A DNA stretch of 64,000 bases, from positions 124,001 to 188,000 of the forward strand of contig NZ_QUEP01000005.1 in NCBI RefSeq assembly GCF_003478035.1, given 5' to 3'. Source of the DNA: Clostridium sp. OF03-18AA. GTDB lineage: Bacteria > Bacillota > Clostridia > Lachnospirales > Lachnospiraceae. The notes under the pieces were generated by a model. It was not told the DNA's origin. It did no database searches and worked only from the letters and a program-made list of their open reading frames with translations. Positions 52,474 through 63,420 of this stretch are shown here, piece by piece (position 1 is the first letter of the stretch; each line of letters begins with the position of its first letter). A program made the position numbers and the translations under genes.

Positions 52474-53900
52474 TTGGAAAGAGTATCCAAACACGTTTAT
52501 TTTCTGCAGTTTTTCTCGTGATTTTTATGATGACTTTCGGAGTCGGAATCACCTTTTTCCTTTCTTCTCGTTGGTATGTACAGTACACTGCCAAGAAAGA
52601 AACAGAGCATCTGATCAGAATGGTTCAATCGGAGTCGGATCGTTTGAGCACTGACCCGGCTTACACTTCCTCAGATTCTAAGGAAAATACGCGCGAATCT
52701 TCAAAAGCTTTGCTTCGTTCTGTCCGGCGGCAGCTCAGAGATCAGCCTTATAATGGTATATTTTTGATTTTTAATTCCAAGCAAAAACTTGTCTTCCCTC
52801 AATCCAGTAATGACCAGAATATTTATCCGATATCTGCCTTAGAGGAACAGTGCCGACAGATGATCCAGTCAGGTGAACTGATTTCGGGAAAACCGTCCCG
52901 GATTTTACTTTCTGAAGACTTCTGGTACATCAGTATGTATGTGTTTCCGTCCAGTACACCTGTACGGGCAAAGTATTTTGTTTCTGTTGTCCAAATTCCG
53001 GATTCATCTGTTTTCTGGAATTATACATGGAAATTGTATATTGCGATTTTAATCGCTTCTGTGTTTTTATCATCTTTTTTAGTATGGGGAATCGCTAGAA
53101 CCATCTCTGTCCCGATCCAGCATCTTTGTCTTCAGATCCAGAGGATCAATGGAGAAACAGACGCACAGATCCAGGATTCCTATTCTTTAAATGAACTGGA
53201 ATCTTTAAAACGCTCCTATAACCAGATGGAAGAAACGATCCGGAGATCCGAGGAAGAAAAAAGACAGTTTTTTCAAAACGCTTCCCATGATCTAAAAACG
53301 CCGCTTGCGTCTATAACCGGGTATTCCCAGGGGATCGTTTCCAATGTCATAAAGGATCATCAGAAAGCTGCCAGCATCATTCTTTCTGAAAGTCTGCGCA
53401 TGACTGACCTTGTAGAAAGCATTCTTTCTCTCTCAAAAATGGACTGTCACACATTTGACCTGCATCCGACAGATCTGGAAGTAGTGGAGTTTCTTGATGA
53501 ATGTGTGGATATCATGAGTACGATCCGAAGGGACTGCGTCATACATCTTGAATCTGCACACCCACTAACAATCCACACGGATCCGGAATTGTTGAAGCGG
53601 GTGATACAAAATATTCTTTCAAACTGTCTGCGATATGCCGATCACGAGATTCTGATCCGTATGAGTACAGATGGTAACTCGCTGATCCTTCTGATACAGG
53701 ATGATGGTCCGGGATTCCCGGAGAAAGATCTCCCTCATATTTTTGAACGTTTTTATAAGGGTGATGGTGGAAAAAATGGAATTGGTCTTTCTATTGTATG
53801 GACCGGCATCCACTATCTTGGCGGATCCATTACCGCCGGAAACCGCGCTGTGCCGGAACACGGGGCTTATTATCAGCTTTTATTGCCCCTGTCTTTTTAA
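52470..53900 (+). CDS. sensor histidine kinase
   Basis: This 476-residue membrane kinase has helices at about 10-32 and 187-208 around an extracytoplasmic sensor of about 150 residues. A HAMP linker (209-262) follows, then HisKA with the phospho-acceptor His 273 (ASHDLKTPLASITGYSQG), and an HATPase domain with NILSNCLRY, DDGPGFPEKDL and GGKNGIGLSI. The start ATG at 52470 overlaps the regulator stop. The signal sensed is unknown. The base composition is more AT-rich than in flanking regions. Confidence 0.94.
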   Translation: MIGKSIQTRLFSAVFLVIFMMTFGVGITFFLSSRWYVQYTAKKETEHLIRMVQSESDRLSTDPAYTSSDSKENTRESSKALLRSVRRQLRDQPYNGIFLIFNSKQKLVFPQSSNDQNIYPISALEEQCRQMIQSGELISGKPSRILLSEDFWYISMYVFPSSTPVRAKYFVSVVQIPDSSVFWNYTWKLYIAILIASVFLSSFLVWGIARTISVPIQHLCLQIQRINGETDAQIQDSYSLNELESLKRSYNQMEETIRRSEEEKRQFFQNASHDLKTPLASITGYSQGIVSNVIKDHQKAASIILSESLRMTDLVESILSLSKMDCHTFDLHPTDLEVVEFLDECVDIMSTIRRDCVIHLESAHPLTIHTDPELLKRVIQNILSNCLRYADHEILIRMSTDGNSLILLIQDDGPGFPEKDLPHIFERFYKGDGGKNGIGLSIVWTGIHYLGGSITAGNRAVPEHGAYYQLLLPLSF

Positions 53901-53957
53901 AACTGCCAATCTCCCGTGTAAACACAGACTTTATCTCGTTACCCGCGTATGTACGCA

Positions 53958-54000
53958 AAAAGGCCGGTGTATCGAATTCTTCTTAATACACCGGTCTTTA
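53958..54000. terminator. bidirectional terminator between kinase and M20 amidohydrolase
   Basis: AAGGCCGGTGTAT pairs with ATACACCGGTCTT. The minus-strand side runs into CCTTTTTG and the plus side into TTTATA. Confidence 0.75.
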
Positions 54001-54058
54001 TATTGCTATTCGGACTTTTTACCCGTTAATGGATAATTTTTTTTCATTTCTGTTGCTT

Positions 54059-55315
54059 TTACAGGTTTCTCTCAACCAGATTCTTTAAGGTTCCCTCGAA
54101 CGGTTTGAACGGGATCTCCTTATCGTAGTTTAAGAAATCCTTCACATATCCAAGTGCTGCTGCAACACCGTAGATCATGCCGCGCTCATCCACATCGAAT
54201 TCCGGTGTGTGATGGTTTGCGCCGGTGCCGGCCTCCTCGCTCTGGATACCTGTGAAGGTGATGATACCCGGCCAGAGCTTTAAGCATGCCTGCATGCTCT
54301 CAGATGCCATCCACGGCTGTGCAACCGTAACAGCATCCTCACCGATATATTTTCTTACTGCGTTCTTCGCAATCTCGCTGCAGACTGCGTTGTTCTGGCA
54401 CTCGAACAGCGGATCCGGCATATGAAGGATTTCATATGTACACTGACAGAGCTCGCACTCTTTCTCGACTACGTCCATCAACTGTTTTACAAACGGTGCG
54501 CCTGCGCCGTCAACATTGAAGGTACGGATCGTACCGCCGAAGGTCAGCTCGTCCGGAATAATGTTGCGGACGGTTCCGCAGTTTACGAAACCAACGGAGC
54601 AGGTCAGGATATCCGTCGGAGCCACATATTTCATGCGGATCATATTGATATGGTTATAGATATTGTTGAAGCAGTCTAAAACACTATGGGCAAGATCCGG
54701 ACGGGATCCGTGACCAGCCTGGCCGTGAAGCTTGATGATAAATCCGTATGCACCGGAGAATACAGCGCCCGGCTCCGCGGAGATTGTTCCTGTCGGAACA
54801 TCCCATTTTACATGTGTTGCCATACAGGTATCGATCTTTAATTTCATTGTCTCAACAGCATACGGAAGTAGATTTCTGATATTTCCGCCGGCTTCCTCGC
54901 CGCGCTCAAAAAGGAGAACGATATTGCCATTTAAGTCTTCCTTATTCTCGTTTAAGATCTTTGCCTCAGCGAGAAGCATCGCTGTGTGGGCGTCATGTCC
55001 GCAGGCGTGGGAGATTCCATCGTTCTTGGAGATGCAGACCTTTTCCTTTGTGAGGTTTGTCTTGCTCTCCTTGATCGGAAGTGCGTCCATATCGGCACGG
55101 AGAAGAACGGTTTTTCCCGGTTTTCCGCCGTGGATCTGTCCGATAATACCACCTTCCGGAACGACTACATACTCGATTCCCAGCGCATCAAGCTCAGAGG
55201 CAATATATTTTACTGTCTCATACTCCACACCGCTGTTTTCCGGATACTCGTGCATATGTCTTCTGATCCTTACCATGTAGTCGAAATTTTTCTTAGCTTC
55301 GTTTAAGATATCCAT
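54059..55315 (-). CDS. M20 family amidohydrolase (M20D, hippurate/N-acyl amino-acid type)
   Basis: This 418-residue enzyme has metal-ligand motifs ACGHDAHTAMLLAEA near 95, RGEEAGG near 135, THVKWDVP near 165 and TPEFDVDERGM near 370. M20D enzymes deacylate N-acyl amino acids or cleave gamma-glutamyl or p-aminobenzoyl conjugates. The start at 55315 has GGAG upstream; the longer frame adds only polar residues. It has no linked genes, so the substrate is unknown. Confidence 0.9.
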   Translation of the reverse strand: MDILNEAKKNFDYMVRIRRHMHEYPENSGVEYETVKYIASELDALGIEYVVVPEGGIIGQIHGGKPGKTVLLRADMDALPIKESKTNLTKEKVCISKNDGISHACGHDAHTAMLLAEAKILNENKEDLNGNIVLLFERGEEAGGNIRNLLPYAVETMKLKIDTCMATHVKWDVPTGTISAEPGAVFSGAYGFIIKLHGQAGHGSRPDLAHSVLDCFNNIYNHINMIRMKYVAPTDILTCSVGFVNCGTVRNIIPDELTFGGTIRTFNVDGAGAPFVKQLMDVVEKECELCQCTYEILHMPDPLFECQNNAVCSEIAKNAVRKYIGEDAVTVAQPWMASESMQACLKLWPGIITFTGIQSEEAGTGANHHTPEFDVDERGMIYGVAAALGYVKDFLNYDKEIPFKPFEGTLKNLVERNL

Positions 55316-55445
55316 ATTTTCTCCATTCCGGCGGAACCGCTTCGTCATTTACCGACAGCGCAGTTTGTCCGTCTCTTCAGTTTTGGATTTTCAATAACTG
55401 CTCATATCTTCACAGTCATGATCTGAAAATGTCTGTTTCCAGACG

Positions 55446-55509
55446 TCTCTATATTAGCATGCGCAGGGAACTAATTCCAGTCCCCTGCGCAGCTTATTTT
55501 TTATTTAAC
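55446..55509. other. hairpin TGCGCAGGG..CCCTGCGCA with T-rich flank
   Basis: A 9-bp stem lies between the M20 amidohydrolase start and tyrS end, followed on the plus strand by TTATTTTTTATTT. It could terminate plus-strand antisense transcription; no gene on that strand ends here. Confidence 0.4.
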
Positions 55510-55548
55510 GTTACAGTACACGGGCACTCCATGCCCGCGCACTGTAAC
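55510..55548. repeat. GTTACAG...CTGTAAC palindrome, copy 2
   Basis: GTTACAGT pairs with ACTGTAAC, and an inner GGGC/GCCC stem follows. It belongs with 49756-49798. Confidence 0.65.
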
Positions 55549-55551
55549 AGG

Positions 55552-55590
55552 ATTTTGCCGATGCTTCGCATTCCGAATCGGCAAAATCCG
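55552..55590. repeat. hairpin GATTTTGCCGAT...ATCGGCAAAATC
   Basis: A 12-bp perfect stem lies directly next to the palindrome, downstream of tyrS on the minus strand. The role is unknown; no U-tract follows in the tyrS direction. Confidence 0.6.
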
Positions 55591-55650
55591 CGGTCATAAC
55601 GGTATCATACGGAATTTTCAGTTCAGAAAATTCCTACCCATGAAAAGTAA

Positions 55651-56874
55651 CTATTTAACTACAACGCGTCTGAAGTTCTTCTTACCACGCTTTACAACGA
55701 TTCCTTCACCGGAGAGCTGTTCTTTCGTGTATACAGCCTTAATATCCTTCACGATCTCACCGTCTACGGAAACGCCGCCCTGCTCTACGTTTCTTCTCGC
55801 CTCAGAACGGGATGCGCAGAGGCCGGATTTCTGTACGATGGAAAGGAGGTCGATCGAACCATCAGAAAGATCTGCGTCGGAAAGCTCTGCTGTCGGCATT
55901 TCTGCCGCAGCGCCGCCTGCGAATAATGCACGTGCGCTCTCCTGTGCTTTCTTTGCTTCCTCCTCGCCGTGAACAAGGCTTGTGAGCTCGTATGCGAGGA
56001 TCTCCTTCGCCTGATTTAACTGGCTGCCTTCCCATTTGTCCATCTCATCGATCTGCTCAAGTGGAAGGAATGTGAGCATGCGCAGGCACTTTAATACGTC
56101 TGCGTCGCCAACATTTCTCCAGTACTGGTAGAACTCAAACGGAGTCGTCTTATTCGGATCAAGCCAGACAGCGCCGGACTGGGTCTTGCCCATCTTCTTG
56201 CCCTCAGAGTTTAAGAGCAGTGTGATCGTCATTGCGTGCGCGTCCTTGCCGAGTTTTCTTCTGATGAGCTCTGTACCGCCGAGCATGTTGCTCCACTGGT
56301 CATCGCCGCCGAACTGCATATTACAGCCGTATCTCTGGAACAGCTCGTAGAAGTCGTAGCTCTGCATCAGCATGTAGTTGAACTCTAAGAAGCTTAAGCC
56401 CTTCTCCATTCTCTGCTTATAGCACTCCGCGCGGAGCATGTTGTTGACGGAGAAGTGCGGTCCGATCTCTCTTAAGAAATCGATGTAGTTTAAGTTCATA
56501 AGCCACTCAGCGTTGTTTACCATCATGGCTTTTCCTTCGGAGAAGTCGATGAAACGGCTCATCTGCTTTTTAAAGCAGTCGCAGTTGTGCTGGATCGTCT
56601 CAACCGTCATCATGGTTCTCATATCGGTACGTCCGGACGGATCCCCGACCATTCCGGTACCGCCGCCGATCAGCGCGATCGGCTTGTTTCCTGCCATCTG
56701 TAAACGTTTCATTAAGCAGAGTGCCATGAAATGTCCGACATGAAGGCTGTCCGCGGTCGGGTCAAAGCCGATGTAGAATACGGCCCTTCCCTCGTTTACC
56801 ATTTTACGGATCTCTTCTTCGTTTGTGACCTGCGCGATCAGTCCGCGGGCCTGTAACTCTTCGTAAACTCCCAT
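55651..56874 (-). CDS. tyrS: tyrosyl-tRNA synthetase
   Basis: This 407-residue class I synthetase charges tRNA-Tyr. The HIGH-like motif lies in [16 protein letters not shown] near 38-53, the KMSKS-like motif is KMGKTQSG near 230, and a C-terminal S4 RNA-binding domain (from about 340) is present. AAAGGAG precedes the ATG. A T-box leader with a tyrosine specifier and a consensus promoter control it. Confidence 0.97.
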   Translation of the reverse strand: MGVYEELQARGLIAQVTNEEEIRKMVNEGRAVFYIGFDPTADSLHVGHFMALCLMKRLQMAGNKPIALIGGGTGMVGDPSGRTDMRTMMTVETIQHNCDCFKKQMSRFIDFSEGKAMMVNNAEWLMNLNYIDFLREIGPHFSVNNMLRAECYKQRMEKGLSFLEFNYMLMQSYDFYELFQRYGCNMQFGGDDQWSNMLGGTELIRRKLGKDAHAMTITLLLNSEGKKMGKTQSGAVWLDPNKTTPFEFYQYWRNVGDADVLKCLRMLTFLPLEQIDEMDKWEGSQLNQAKEILAYELTSLVHGEEEAKKAQESARALFAGGAAAEMPTAELSDADLSDGSIDLLSIVQKSGLCASRSEARRNVEQGGVSVDGEIVKDIKAVYTKEQLSGEGIVVKRGKKNFRRVVVK

Positions 56875-57044
56875 TTTGTTTACTCCTTTTCTGTAATTTT
56901 CTGCGGATATTCGTTTCTTCCGCCTGTGTTGGTCTTTATATGAAGACCTGCTATCCGGACGAAGCGTTCTTTCTCCTGCTGCCTGACTCTTTCAGTCTCA
57001 GTCCAGTCCGGCAACTCCGGCACTGAACATTCTCCTTGCAGGTA

Positions 57045-57083
57045 CAAAAAAGCCCCGTCCCTTGTTTCCCAAAAGGACGAGGC
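57045..57083 (-). terminator. T-box terminator of tyrS
   Basis: On the minus strand GCCTCGTCC pairs with GGACGGGGC and is followed by TTTTTT. It competes with the antiterminator at the T-box sequence. Confidence 0.85.
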
Positions 57084-57376
57084 ATACGCTCGTGTTACCA
57101 CCTGATGTTCCCGAAACGCTCGCACGCTCCGGCTCATGGAGTCCTCATCATAAAAGACCCCGGCATTTCTAACGGGTGCCAGTTCCGTCACAGCCTACTC
57201 GCGTTCCGCCGGAATATCCGGTTTCCTCTTTCGGTGTGCAGCTCCGAGATGTATTCAGAAAAAGAAGTCCGCGCGCCTCTCATCCACCGGCAGCTTTCTG
57301 TGCGGAGCAGGTCATTTCCCTACTTGTTCCCTTCATCGCTTTTCCATTATATACCGCATGCTTTAACGCGGCTATA
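57045..57376 (-). ncRNA. tyrosine T-box leader of tyrS
   Basis: The minus-strand leader starts near 57376, has the stem I AAGTAGGG region, a specifier-loop GAATACATC with UAC (Tyr) at 57251-57253, and the antiterminator T-box GGTGGTAACACG at 57091-57102. Uncharged tRNA-Tyr would stabilise the antiterminator and allow tyrS expression. The identification is strong because motif, specifier and downstream gene agree. Confidence 0.93.
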
Positions 57377-57382
57377 TGGGTC

Positions 57383-57411
57383 ATTATATGGAGATTCCAA
57401 AGCTTTGTCAA
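57383..57411 (-). promoter_or_regulatory. promoter for tyrS
   Basis: On the minus strand perfect TTGACA and TATAAT boxes are separated by 17 bp. Confidence 0.92.
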
Positions 57412-57473
57412 GAGCGGAAGCCCTGAAATTCGTTAACTTCATATCCTTTCCTGCAATTTCCCCCTGATTTTTC

Positions 57474-57501
57474 TGGACAAATAACAAGAATGTGATAGAA
57501 T
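57474..57501 (+). promoter_or_regulatory. promoter for the uracil permease gene
   Basis: TGGACA and TAGAAT are separated by 16 bp. The leader then holds a small GCCTG/CAGGC hairpin enclosing CCGG/CCGG; no known riboswitch is recognised. Confidence 0.7.
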
Positions 57502-57579
57502 AGAAAAAATGCCTGAAACCGGGAACGTCCGGCGCAGGCGCAAGTACTAAAAAACCAATTGTTCTCAAGGAGGTCCCGT

Positions 57580-58833
57580 ATGGAAAGCCATAAGATCATT
57601 CAGGTGGACGAAAAGGTTCCCTTTAACCTTCTGATCCCCCTGAGCATCCAGCACATGTTCGCCATGTTCGGCGCATCCGTTCTCGTTCCGTTCTTATTCG
57701 GAATCAATCCCGCGATCGTTCTTTTCATGAACGGTGTCGGAACTCTCATGTTTATCTTTATCACAAAGGGAAAAGCTCCCGCCTATCTCGGTTCCAGTTT
57801 CGCCTTTCTCGCCCCGGCCGGCATCGTGATCGCAAAATTCGGTTATGAATATGCCCTCGGCGGATTCGTTGCCGTCGGTTTCGTCGGATGTATCCTCGCA
57901 TTCATCATTTATAAGATCGGATATAAATGGATCGACGTCGTTCTCCCTCCTGCTGCCATGGGCCCGGTCGTAGCCCTGATTGGTCTGGAGCTCTCCTCCA
58001 GCGCAGCAAGCAATGCGGGACTCTTAGACGAGACCATTGATCCGAAGAATCTGATCGTGTTCCTCGTGACACTTGGCTTTGCCGTTTTCGGTTCTGTCCT
58101 GTTCCGGGGATTTTTATCTGTCATCCCGATCCTGATCGCCGTGATCGCGGGATATGTCGCTGCCGTTGCATGCGGAATCGTTGATTTCTCTGCGGTTGCC
58201 GCTGCCCCGATCTTTGCGATCCCGAACTTCACCGCTCCAAAATTTAATATGGAAGCGATCATGATCATCATGCCGGTCATCCTGGTCATCACCTCCGAGC
58301 ATATCGGACATCAAGTTGTAACAAGTAAGATCGTCGGCCGCGACCTCTTAAAGGATCCGGGACTTCACCGCAGCATCTTCGGTGACAACTTCTCCACCAT
58401 GGTCTCCGGACTCATCGGTTCCGTACCGACGACCACCTACGGTGAGAACATCGGTGTCATGGCTGTCACAAAGGTTTACAGTGTGCAGGTCATCGCCGGA
58501 GCGGCTGTGATCTCCATCATCTGTTCCTTCATCGGCAAATTATCGACCCTGATCCAGACGATCCCGGGTCCGGTCATCGGCGGAATCTCCTTCCTGCTCT
58601 ACGGTATGATCGGAACCTCCGGTCTCCGCATTCTGGTCGACTCAAAAGTCGACTACGGAAAAAACAGGAATCAGGCCCTGACCGCTGTGATCTTCGTAAC
58701 CGGTCTCTCCGGGATCAAGGTGAATTTCGGCAATGTGCAGCTCACAGGTATGGTCCTTGCATGTGTTGTCGGCATGATTTTAAGCCTGATCTTCTATCTC
58801 TTTGATAAGATGAAGCTTACAAATGATCAGTAA
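57580..58833 (+). CDS. uraA: uracil permease (nucleobase:cation symporter-2)
   Basis: This 417-residue transporter has about fourteen helices. The start MESHKIIQVDEKVPFNLLIP and LSIQHMFAMFGASVLVP are typical of UraA/PyrP. The substrate-binding Glu regions TSEHIGHQ near 250 and TTYGENIGVMAVT near 290 are present. It imports uracil with protons. AAGGAGG is 6 bases upstream. It is divergent from tyrS and ends at a strong terminator. Confidence 0.93.
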   Translation: MESHKIIQVDEKVPFNLLIPLSIQHMFAMFGASVLVPFLFGINPAIVLFMNGVGTLMFIFITKGKAPAYLGSSFAFLAPAGIVIAKFGYEYALGGFVAVGFVGCILAFIIYKIGYKWIDVVLPPAAMGPVVALIGLELSSSAASNAGLLDETIDPKNLIVFLVTLGFAVFGSVLFRGFLSVIPILIAVIAGYVAAVACGIVDFSAVAAAPIFAIPNFTAPKFNMEAIMIIMPVILVITSEHIGHQVVTSKIVGRDLLKDPGLHRSIFGDNFSTMVSGLIGSVPTTTYGENIGVMAVTKVYSVQVIAGAAVISIICSFIGKLSTLIQTIPGPVIGGISFLLYGMIGTSGLRILVDSKVDYGKNRNQALTAVIFVTGLSGIKVNFGNVQLTGMVLACVVGMILSLIFYLFDKMKLTNDQ

Positions 58834-58873
58834 AAGTAACAAAGTGTAACCATCTGGAATAAAACGTAAACTT

Positions 58874-58930
58874 GCAGGTTCTGCTCCGGTATGCGGTTCA
58901 TCTCCGCTATCGTTTCAGAACCTGCTTTTT
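58874..58930 (+). terminator. terminator of the uracil permease gene
   Basis: GCAGGTTCTG pairs with CAGAACCTGC and is followed by TTTTTATTTTTTC. The following stretch to 59094 is AT-rich and without a gene. Confidence 0.88.
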
Positions 58931-59094
58931 ATTTTTTCTACAGCCTGTCCCGCACACATTTCCCCGTCCTTTTTATTTTTTACTCCCGGCTCATTCAAAC
59001 CGATACTTTTTTTCTGCCCTCTTTTCCCTTTTGTTATCTGACGATATTTCCTATATAAACTATACTTACAGAATTATTAGTTTTCTCTGTTTTA

Positions 59095-59123
59095 TTTACA
59101 AATTTTCTTTTTCGCGCTATGAT
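59095..59123 (+). promoter_or_regulatory. promoter for the M20 peptidase gene
   Basis: TTTACA and TATGAT are separated by 17 bp, about 40 bp upstream of the start. Confidence 0.65.
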
Positions 59124-59160
59124 ATTTCTATCATATACAAATCGAAAGGATGGTTCCCAC

Positions 59161-60423
59161 ATGAAAGAAGCGATTCAGACACTTATAACGTCCGACAAGA
59201 TGGCTCACGCCTTCGAATACCTGAAACAGGATGAAGCGCACACCATCGACCAGCAGATCGAGCTTGTTCAGATCTCCTCCTTCAGCCCATTTGAGGAGAA
59301 GCGCGCGATCCGTTTTAAAGAGCTTCTGACCGAGGCAGGTCTCGATCCGGTGATGGACGAGGTCCACAACGTGTACGCCCATATCCATGGAACCGGAAAC
59401 GGTCCGACTCTCTATGTCTCCGCTCATCTGGACACTGTATTCCCGCCGGAAACTCCGCTCCCGGTGAAACGCGAAGGAACAAAGATCTACGCACCCGGAA
59501 TCGGCGATGATACCCGCGGACTGGCTGAGATCCTTACGCTGGCAAGAGCCATCAAAGAATCCGGCTTAAAACCGGTCGGAGATATCATTATCGGCGGCAA
59601 CGTCGGTGAGGAAGGTCTCGGAGACCTCCGCGGCATGCGCCACTTCTTCTCGAAAAACGCTGATAAGGTTGACGGTTTTATCTCCGTTGACGGTGCAGGC
59701 TGCCTGATCTGCCACGGCGGCACCGGAAGCCACCGCTACGAGGTAACCTTCCGCGGACCGGGGGGACATTCCTTCGGCGCCTTCGGTCTTGTAAACCCGA
59801 TCTTTGCCATGGGCCGCGCCATCTCCTATATCTCTGAGCTCCGCACCCCGAGAGAACCGAAGACTACCTTCTCCGTCGGTGTCGTAAACGGCGGAACCTC
59901 CATCAATGCCATCGCGTATGAGTGTTCCATGCTTGTCGATATCCGTTCCAACGGCTTAAAGGAGCTTGAAGAGCTTGATGCAAAGCTTCAGGAGTGCATC
60001 AAACGTGCAGTTGAGGATGAAAATAACCGTTGGGAAACCGAGCGTTCCTACGAAGAATCTAAGGACAGCTTCGATCACAACGGACGTATCACAGTGGATG
60101 TAAAACAGATCGGAAACCGTCCGGCAGGAAGCCAGCCGAAGGACTGTGAGATCGTGAGCGCCACAGCCTCTGCGTTCCAGGCATGCGGCGAAGATGTAGA
60201 ATTCGAAAGCGCAGGAAGTACCGATGCAAATATCCCGATCAGCCTCGGAATCCCTGCGATCTGCGTCGGCGGAGGCGGAAAAGGCGGTGCCTGCCATTCC
60301 GTTGACGAGTGGTACGACAGCAAAGACGCCTATAAGGGATCTCAGAGAGTCCTTGCGGCGATCTTCGCGCTTGTGGGACTCGATGGGGTAAGTGAGCCGC
60401 TGCTTTCCAGGCGGAAAAAATAA
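59161..60423 (+). CDS. M20 family peptidase, PepT-like
   Basis: This 420-residue metallopeptidase has YVSAHLDTVFPPET near 85 and a GIGDDTRGLAEIL metal-ligand block near 118. NVGEEGLGDLRGM near 155 supplies the catalytic Glu, and the lid domain contains GPGGHSFGAFG. It fits the tripeptide aminopeptidase-like M20 group. The start has AAAGGATGG upstream. It shares a terminator with atpC. Confidence 0.88.
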   Translation: MKEAIQTLITSDKMAHAFEYLKQDEAHTIDQQIELVQISSFSPFEEKRAIRFKELLTEAGLDPVMDEVHNVYAHIHGTGNGPTLYVSAHLDTVFPPETPLPVKREGTKIYAPGIGDDTRGLAEILTLARAIKESGLKPVGDIIIGGNVGEEGLGDLRGMRHFFSKNADKVDGFISVDGAGCLICHGGTGSHRYEVTFRGPGGHSFGAFGLVNPIFAMGRAISYISELRTPREPKTTFSVGVVNGGTSINAIAYECSMLVDIRSNGLKELEELDAKLQECIKRAVEDENNRWETERSYEESKDSFDHNGRITVDVKQIGNRPAGSQPKDCEIVSATASAFQACGEDVEFESAGSTDANIPISLGIPAICVGGGGKGGACHSVDEWYDSKDAYKGSQRVLAAIFALVGLDGVSEPLLSRRKK

Positions 60424-60463
60424 GCTCCGCGCCAAAATACCTTTTGTCTCCAACATCATAAAA

Positions 60464-60535
60464 TAAAACAGCATGCCGGAAAGTCTCCTGTAAGTCCTTC
60501 TTACAAGCGTTCTTCCCGACATGCTGTTTTATTTT
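60464..60535. terminator. bidirectional terminator between M20 peptidase and atpC
   Basis: AAAACAGCATG-CGG pairs with CCG-CATGCTGTTTT around a long loop, with TTTATTTT tails on both strands. Confidence 0.85.
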
Positions 60536-60559
60536 CCACTGCGTTTCACAGTTCTATCT

Positions 60560-60964
60560 TTAGTTTCCATCCACCAGCGACAGTCTCACCAGCGCCCGCT
60601 TCAAAGCGGCTTCAGCGCGGTCAATATCGGTCTGTGGATTCTTTTCCGCCAGACGTCTCTCTGCGCGGATCCTGGCTTCATTGGCTCTCTTGCCATCGAT
60701 GTTTTCCGGCCACTCGCAGGATTCCGCGAGGATCGTTACCTTCTCCGGCAGGATCTGTAAAAATCCGGAAAGCAGCGCCGCTTTTTTCACGCCGTCTGCC
60801 CCGTGGATCTTAAGAACGCCCGGTGCAACCGCGACGACCATCGGGATATGCTTCGGATAGATTCCGGCTTCCCCGTCTGCCGTGTTGAGCTCCACCATCG
60901 AAACCTCTCCGTCGAAAAACGCCTCATCCGGCGTAACGATCTGAAGTCTCATCATTTCCGCCAT
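60560..60964 (-). CDS. atpC: F-type ATP synthase epsilon subunit
   Basis: This 134-residue subunit has an N-terminal beta-sandwich (RLQIVTPDEAFFDGEV) and a C-terminal helical part with ALKRALVRLSL. It couples the central stalk to the catalytic head and inhibits ATP hydrolysis. I use the ATG at 60964, after GGGGG, rather than the GTG at 60970. It ends the atp operon. Confidence 0.96.
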   Translation of the reverse strand: MAEMMRLQIVTPDEAFFDGEVSMVELNTADGEAGIYPKHIPMVVAVAPGVLKIHGADGVKKAALLSGFLQILPEKVTILAESCEWPENIDGKRANEARIRAERRLAEKNPQTDIDRAEAALKRALVRLSLVDGN

Positions 60965-60975
60965 GTCCACACCCC

Positions 60976-62397
<1,422 letters not shown>

Positions 62398-62529
62398 TCA
62401 GCCACTCAGGCCAGCGGTAAAAATCTATCCCAGCATATCATGCCGACTGATTTCTGTCTCCTGTATGCTGTCTATTACCTCCAGCACCGCAAGTATGCAA
62501 GTCTGCCAAATAATTACTCATATTTCTTT

Positions 62530-63405
62530 TTAACCATCGATGGCATTCGCGCCCGCGATGATCTCTGTCAACTCCTGAGTGATGGAGCCCTGACGCGCAC
62601 GGTTGTACTGCAGCGACAGTTTTCCGATCATCTCTTCCGCGTTGTTCGTCGCCGAATCCATTGCAGTCATTCGCGCGCCGTTCTCACTGGCAACGGCCTC
62701 CAAGAATGCCCCATAGATCAGGCTGCTCACATACTTCGGAATAATTGCATCCAGAACTTCGTCCTCGTCCGGCTCATAGTTCATAATGAGAAGATCCGGC
62801 TTTTCTTCTTTTACTTCGCCCTTTGGCCCTGCTGCCGCAAGATCCACCGGCAGAAGCTTTAAGAACGTCGGGATCTGGCTTACGGTATTTTTGAACGCCG
62901 TGTACGCCAGATAGATCTCTCCGATCTCATTCTTCTCAAACATGGCTAAAAGCTCTTTTGAGATTTGCTGCGCGTCGGAGTAGAGCGGCTCATCGATCAC
63001 ATCGGAGTAATCCGCTTTGATCTCATAGCCTTTCCTTGCGAGTCCGTCGCGTCCTTTCCGTCCGATCGCGAAGATGAGGGCGTCCTCTTTCGGGATCCCG
63101 CTCTCCGTCACGAGACGGATGATGTTGGAGTTATATCCGCCGGCAAGTCCGCGATTGGAAGAAACGACGATAACTGCCTTTTTCTTCGAATCCCCACTCT
63201 TTAAATAGCGGTGCCGGATCCCGGTGGATTTCTTCAGCATCTCCTGGATCGTCTGGTACATCAGATTGAAGTACAATCTCGAATTTTCCGCCTTCGTTCT
63301 GGATTTCTGGAGTTTTACAGTGGCAACAAGTTTCATGGCTTTGGTAATCTGCTCGGTACTCTCAATACTGGATTTCCTTCGTTTAATATCTCTCATGGTT
63401 GCCAT
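62530..63405 (-). CDS. atpG: F-type ATP synthase gamma subunit
   Basis: This 291-residue central-stalk subunit has the N-terminal helix MATMRDIKRRKSSIESTEQI with ITKAMKLVA and the C-terminal RARQGSITQELTEIIAGANA, both diagnostic. A short insertion around AGPKGEVKEEKPD is present. It lies 15 bases after atpA. Confidence 0.97.
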   Translation of the reverse strand: MATMRDIKRRKSSIESTEQITKAMKLVATVKLQKSRTKAENSRLYFNLMYQTIQEMLKKSTGIRHRYLKSGDSKKKAVIVVSSNRGLAGGYNSNIIRLVTESGIPKEDALIFAIGRKGRDGLARKGYEIKADYSDVIDEPLYSDAQQISKELLAMFEKNEIGEIYLAYTAFKNTVSQIPTFLKLLPVDLAAAGPKGEVKEEKPDLLIMNYEPDEDEVLDAIIPKYVSSLIYGAFLEAVASENGARMTAMDSATNNAEEMIGKLSLQYNRARQGSITQELTEIIAGANAIDG

Positions 63406-63420
63406 GATACATCACCTGCC

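Noticed and set aside
56880-57191. Open frame of 103 codons on the minus strand upstream of tyrS
   Set aside because: It lies inside the T-box terminator and antiterminator and has no ribosome binding site or family resemblance.
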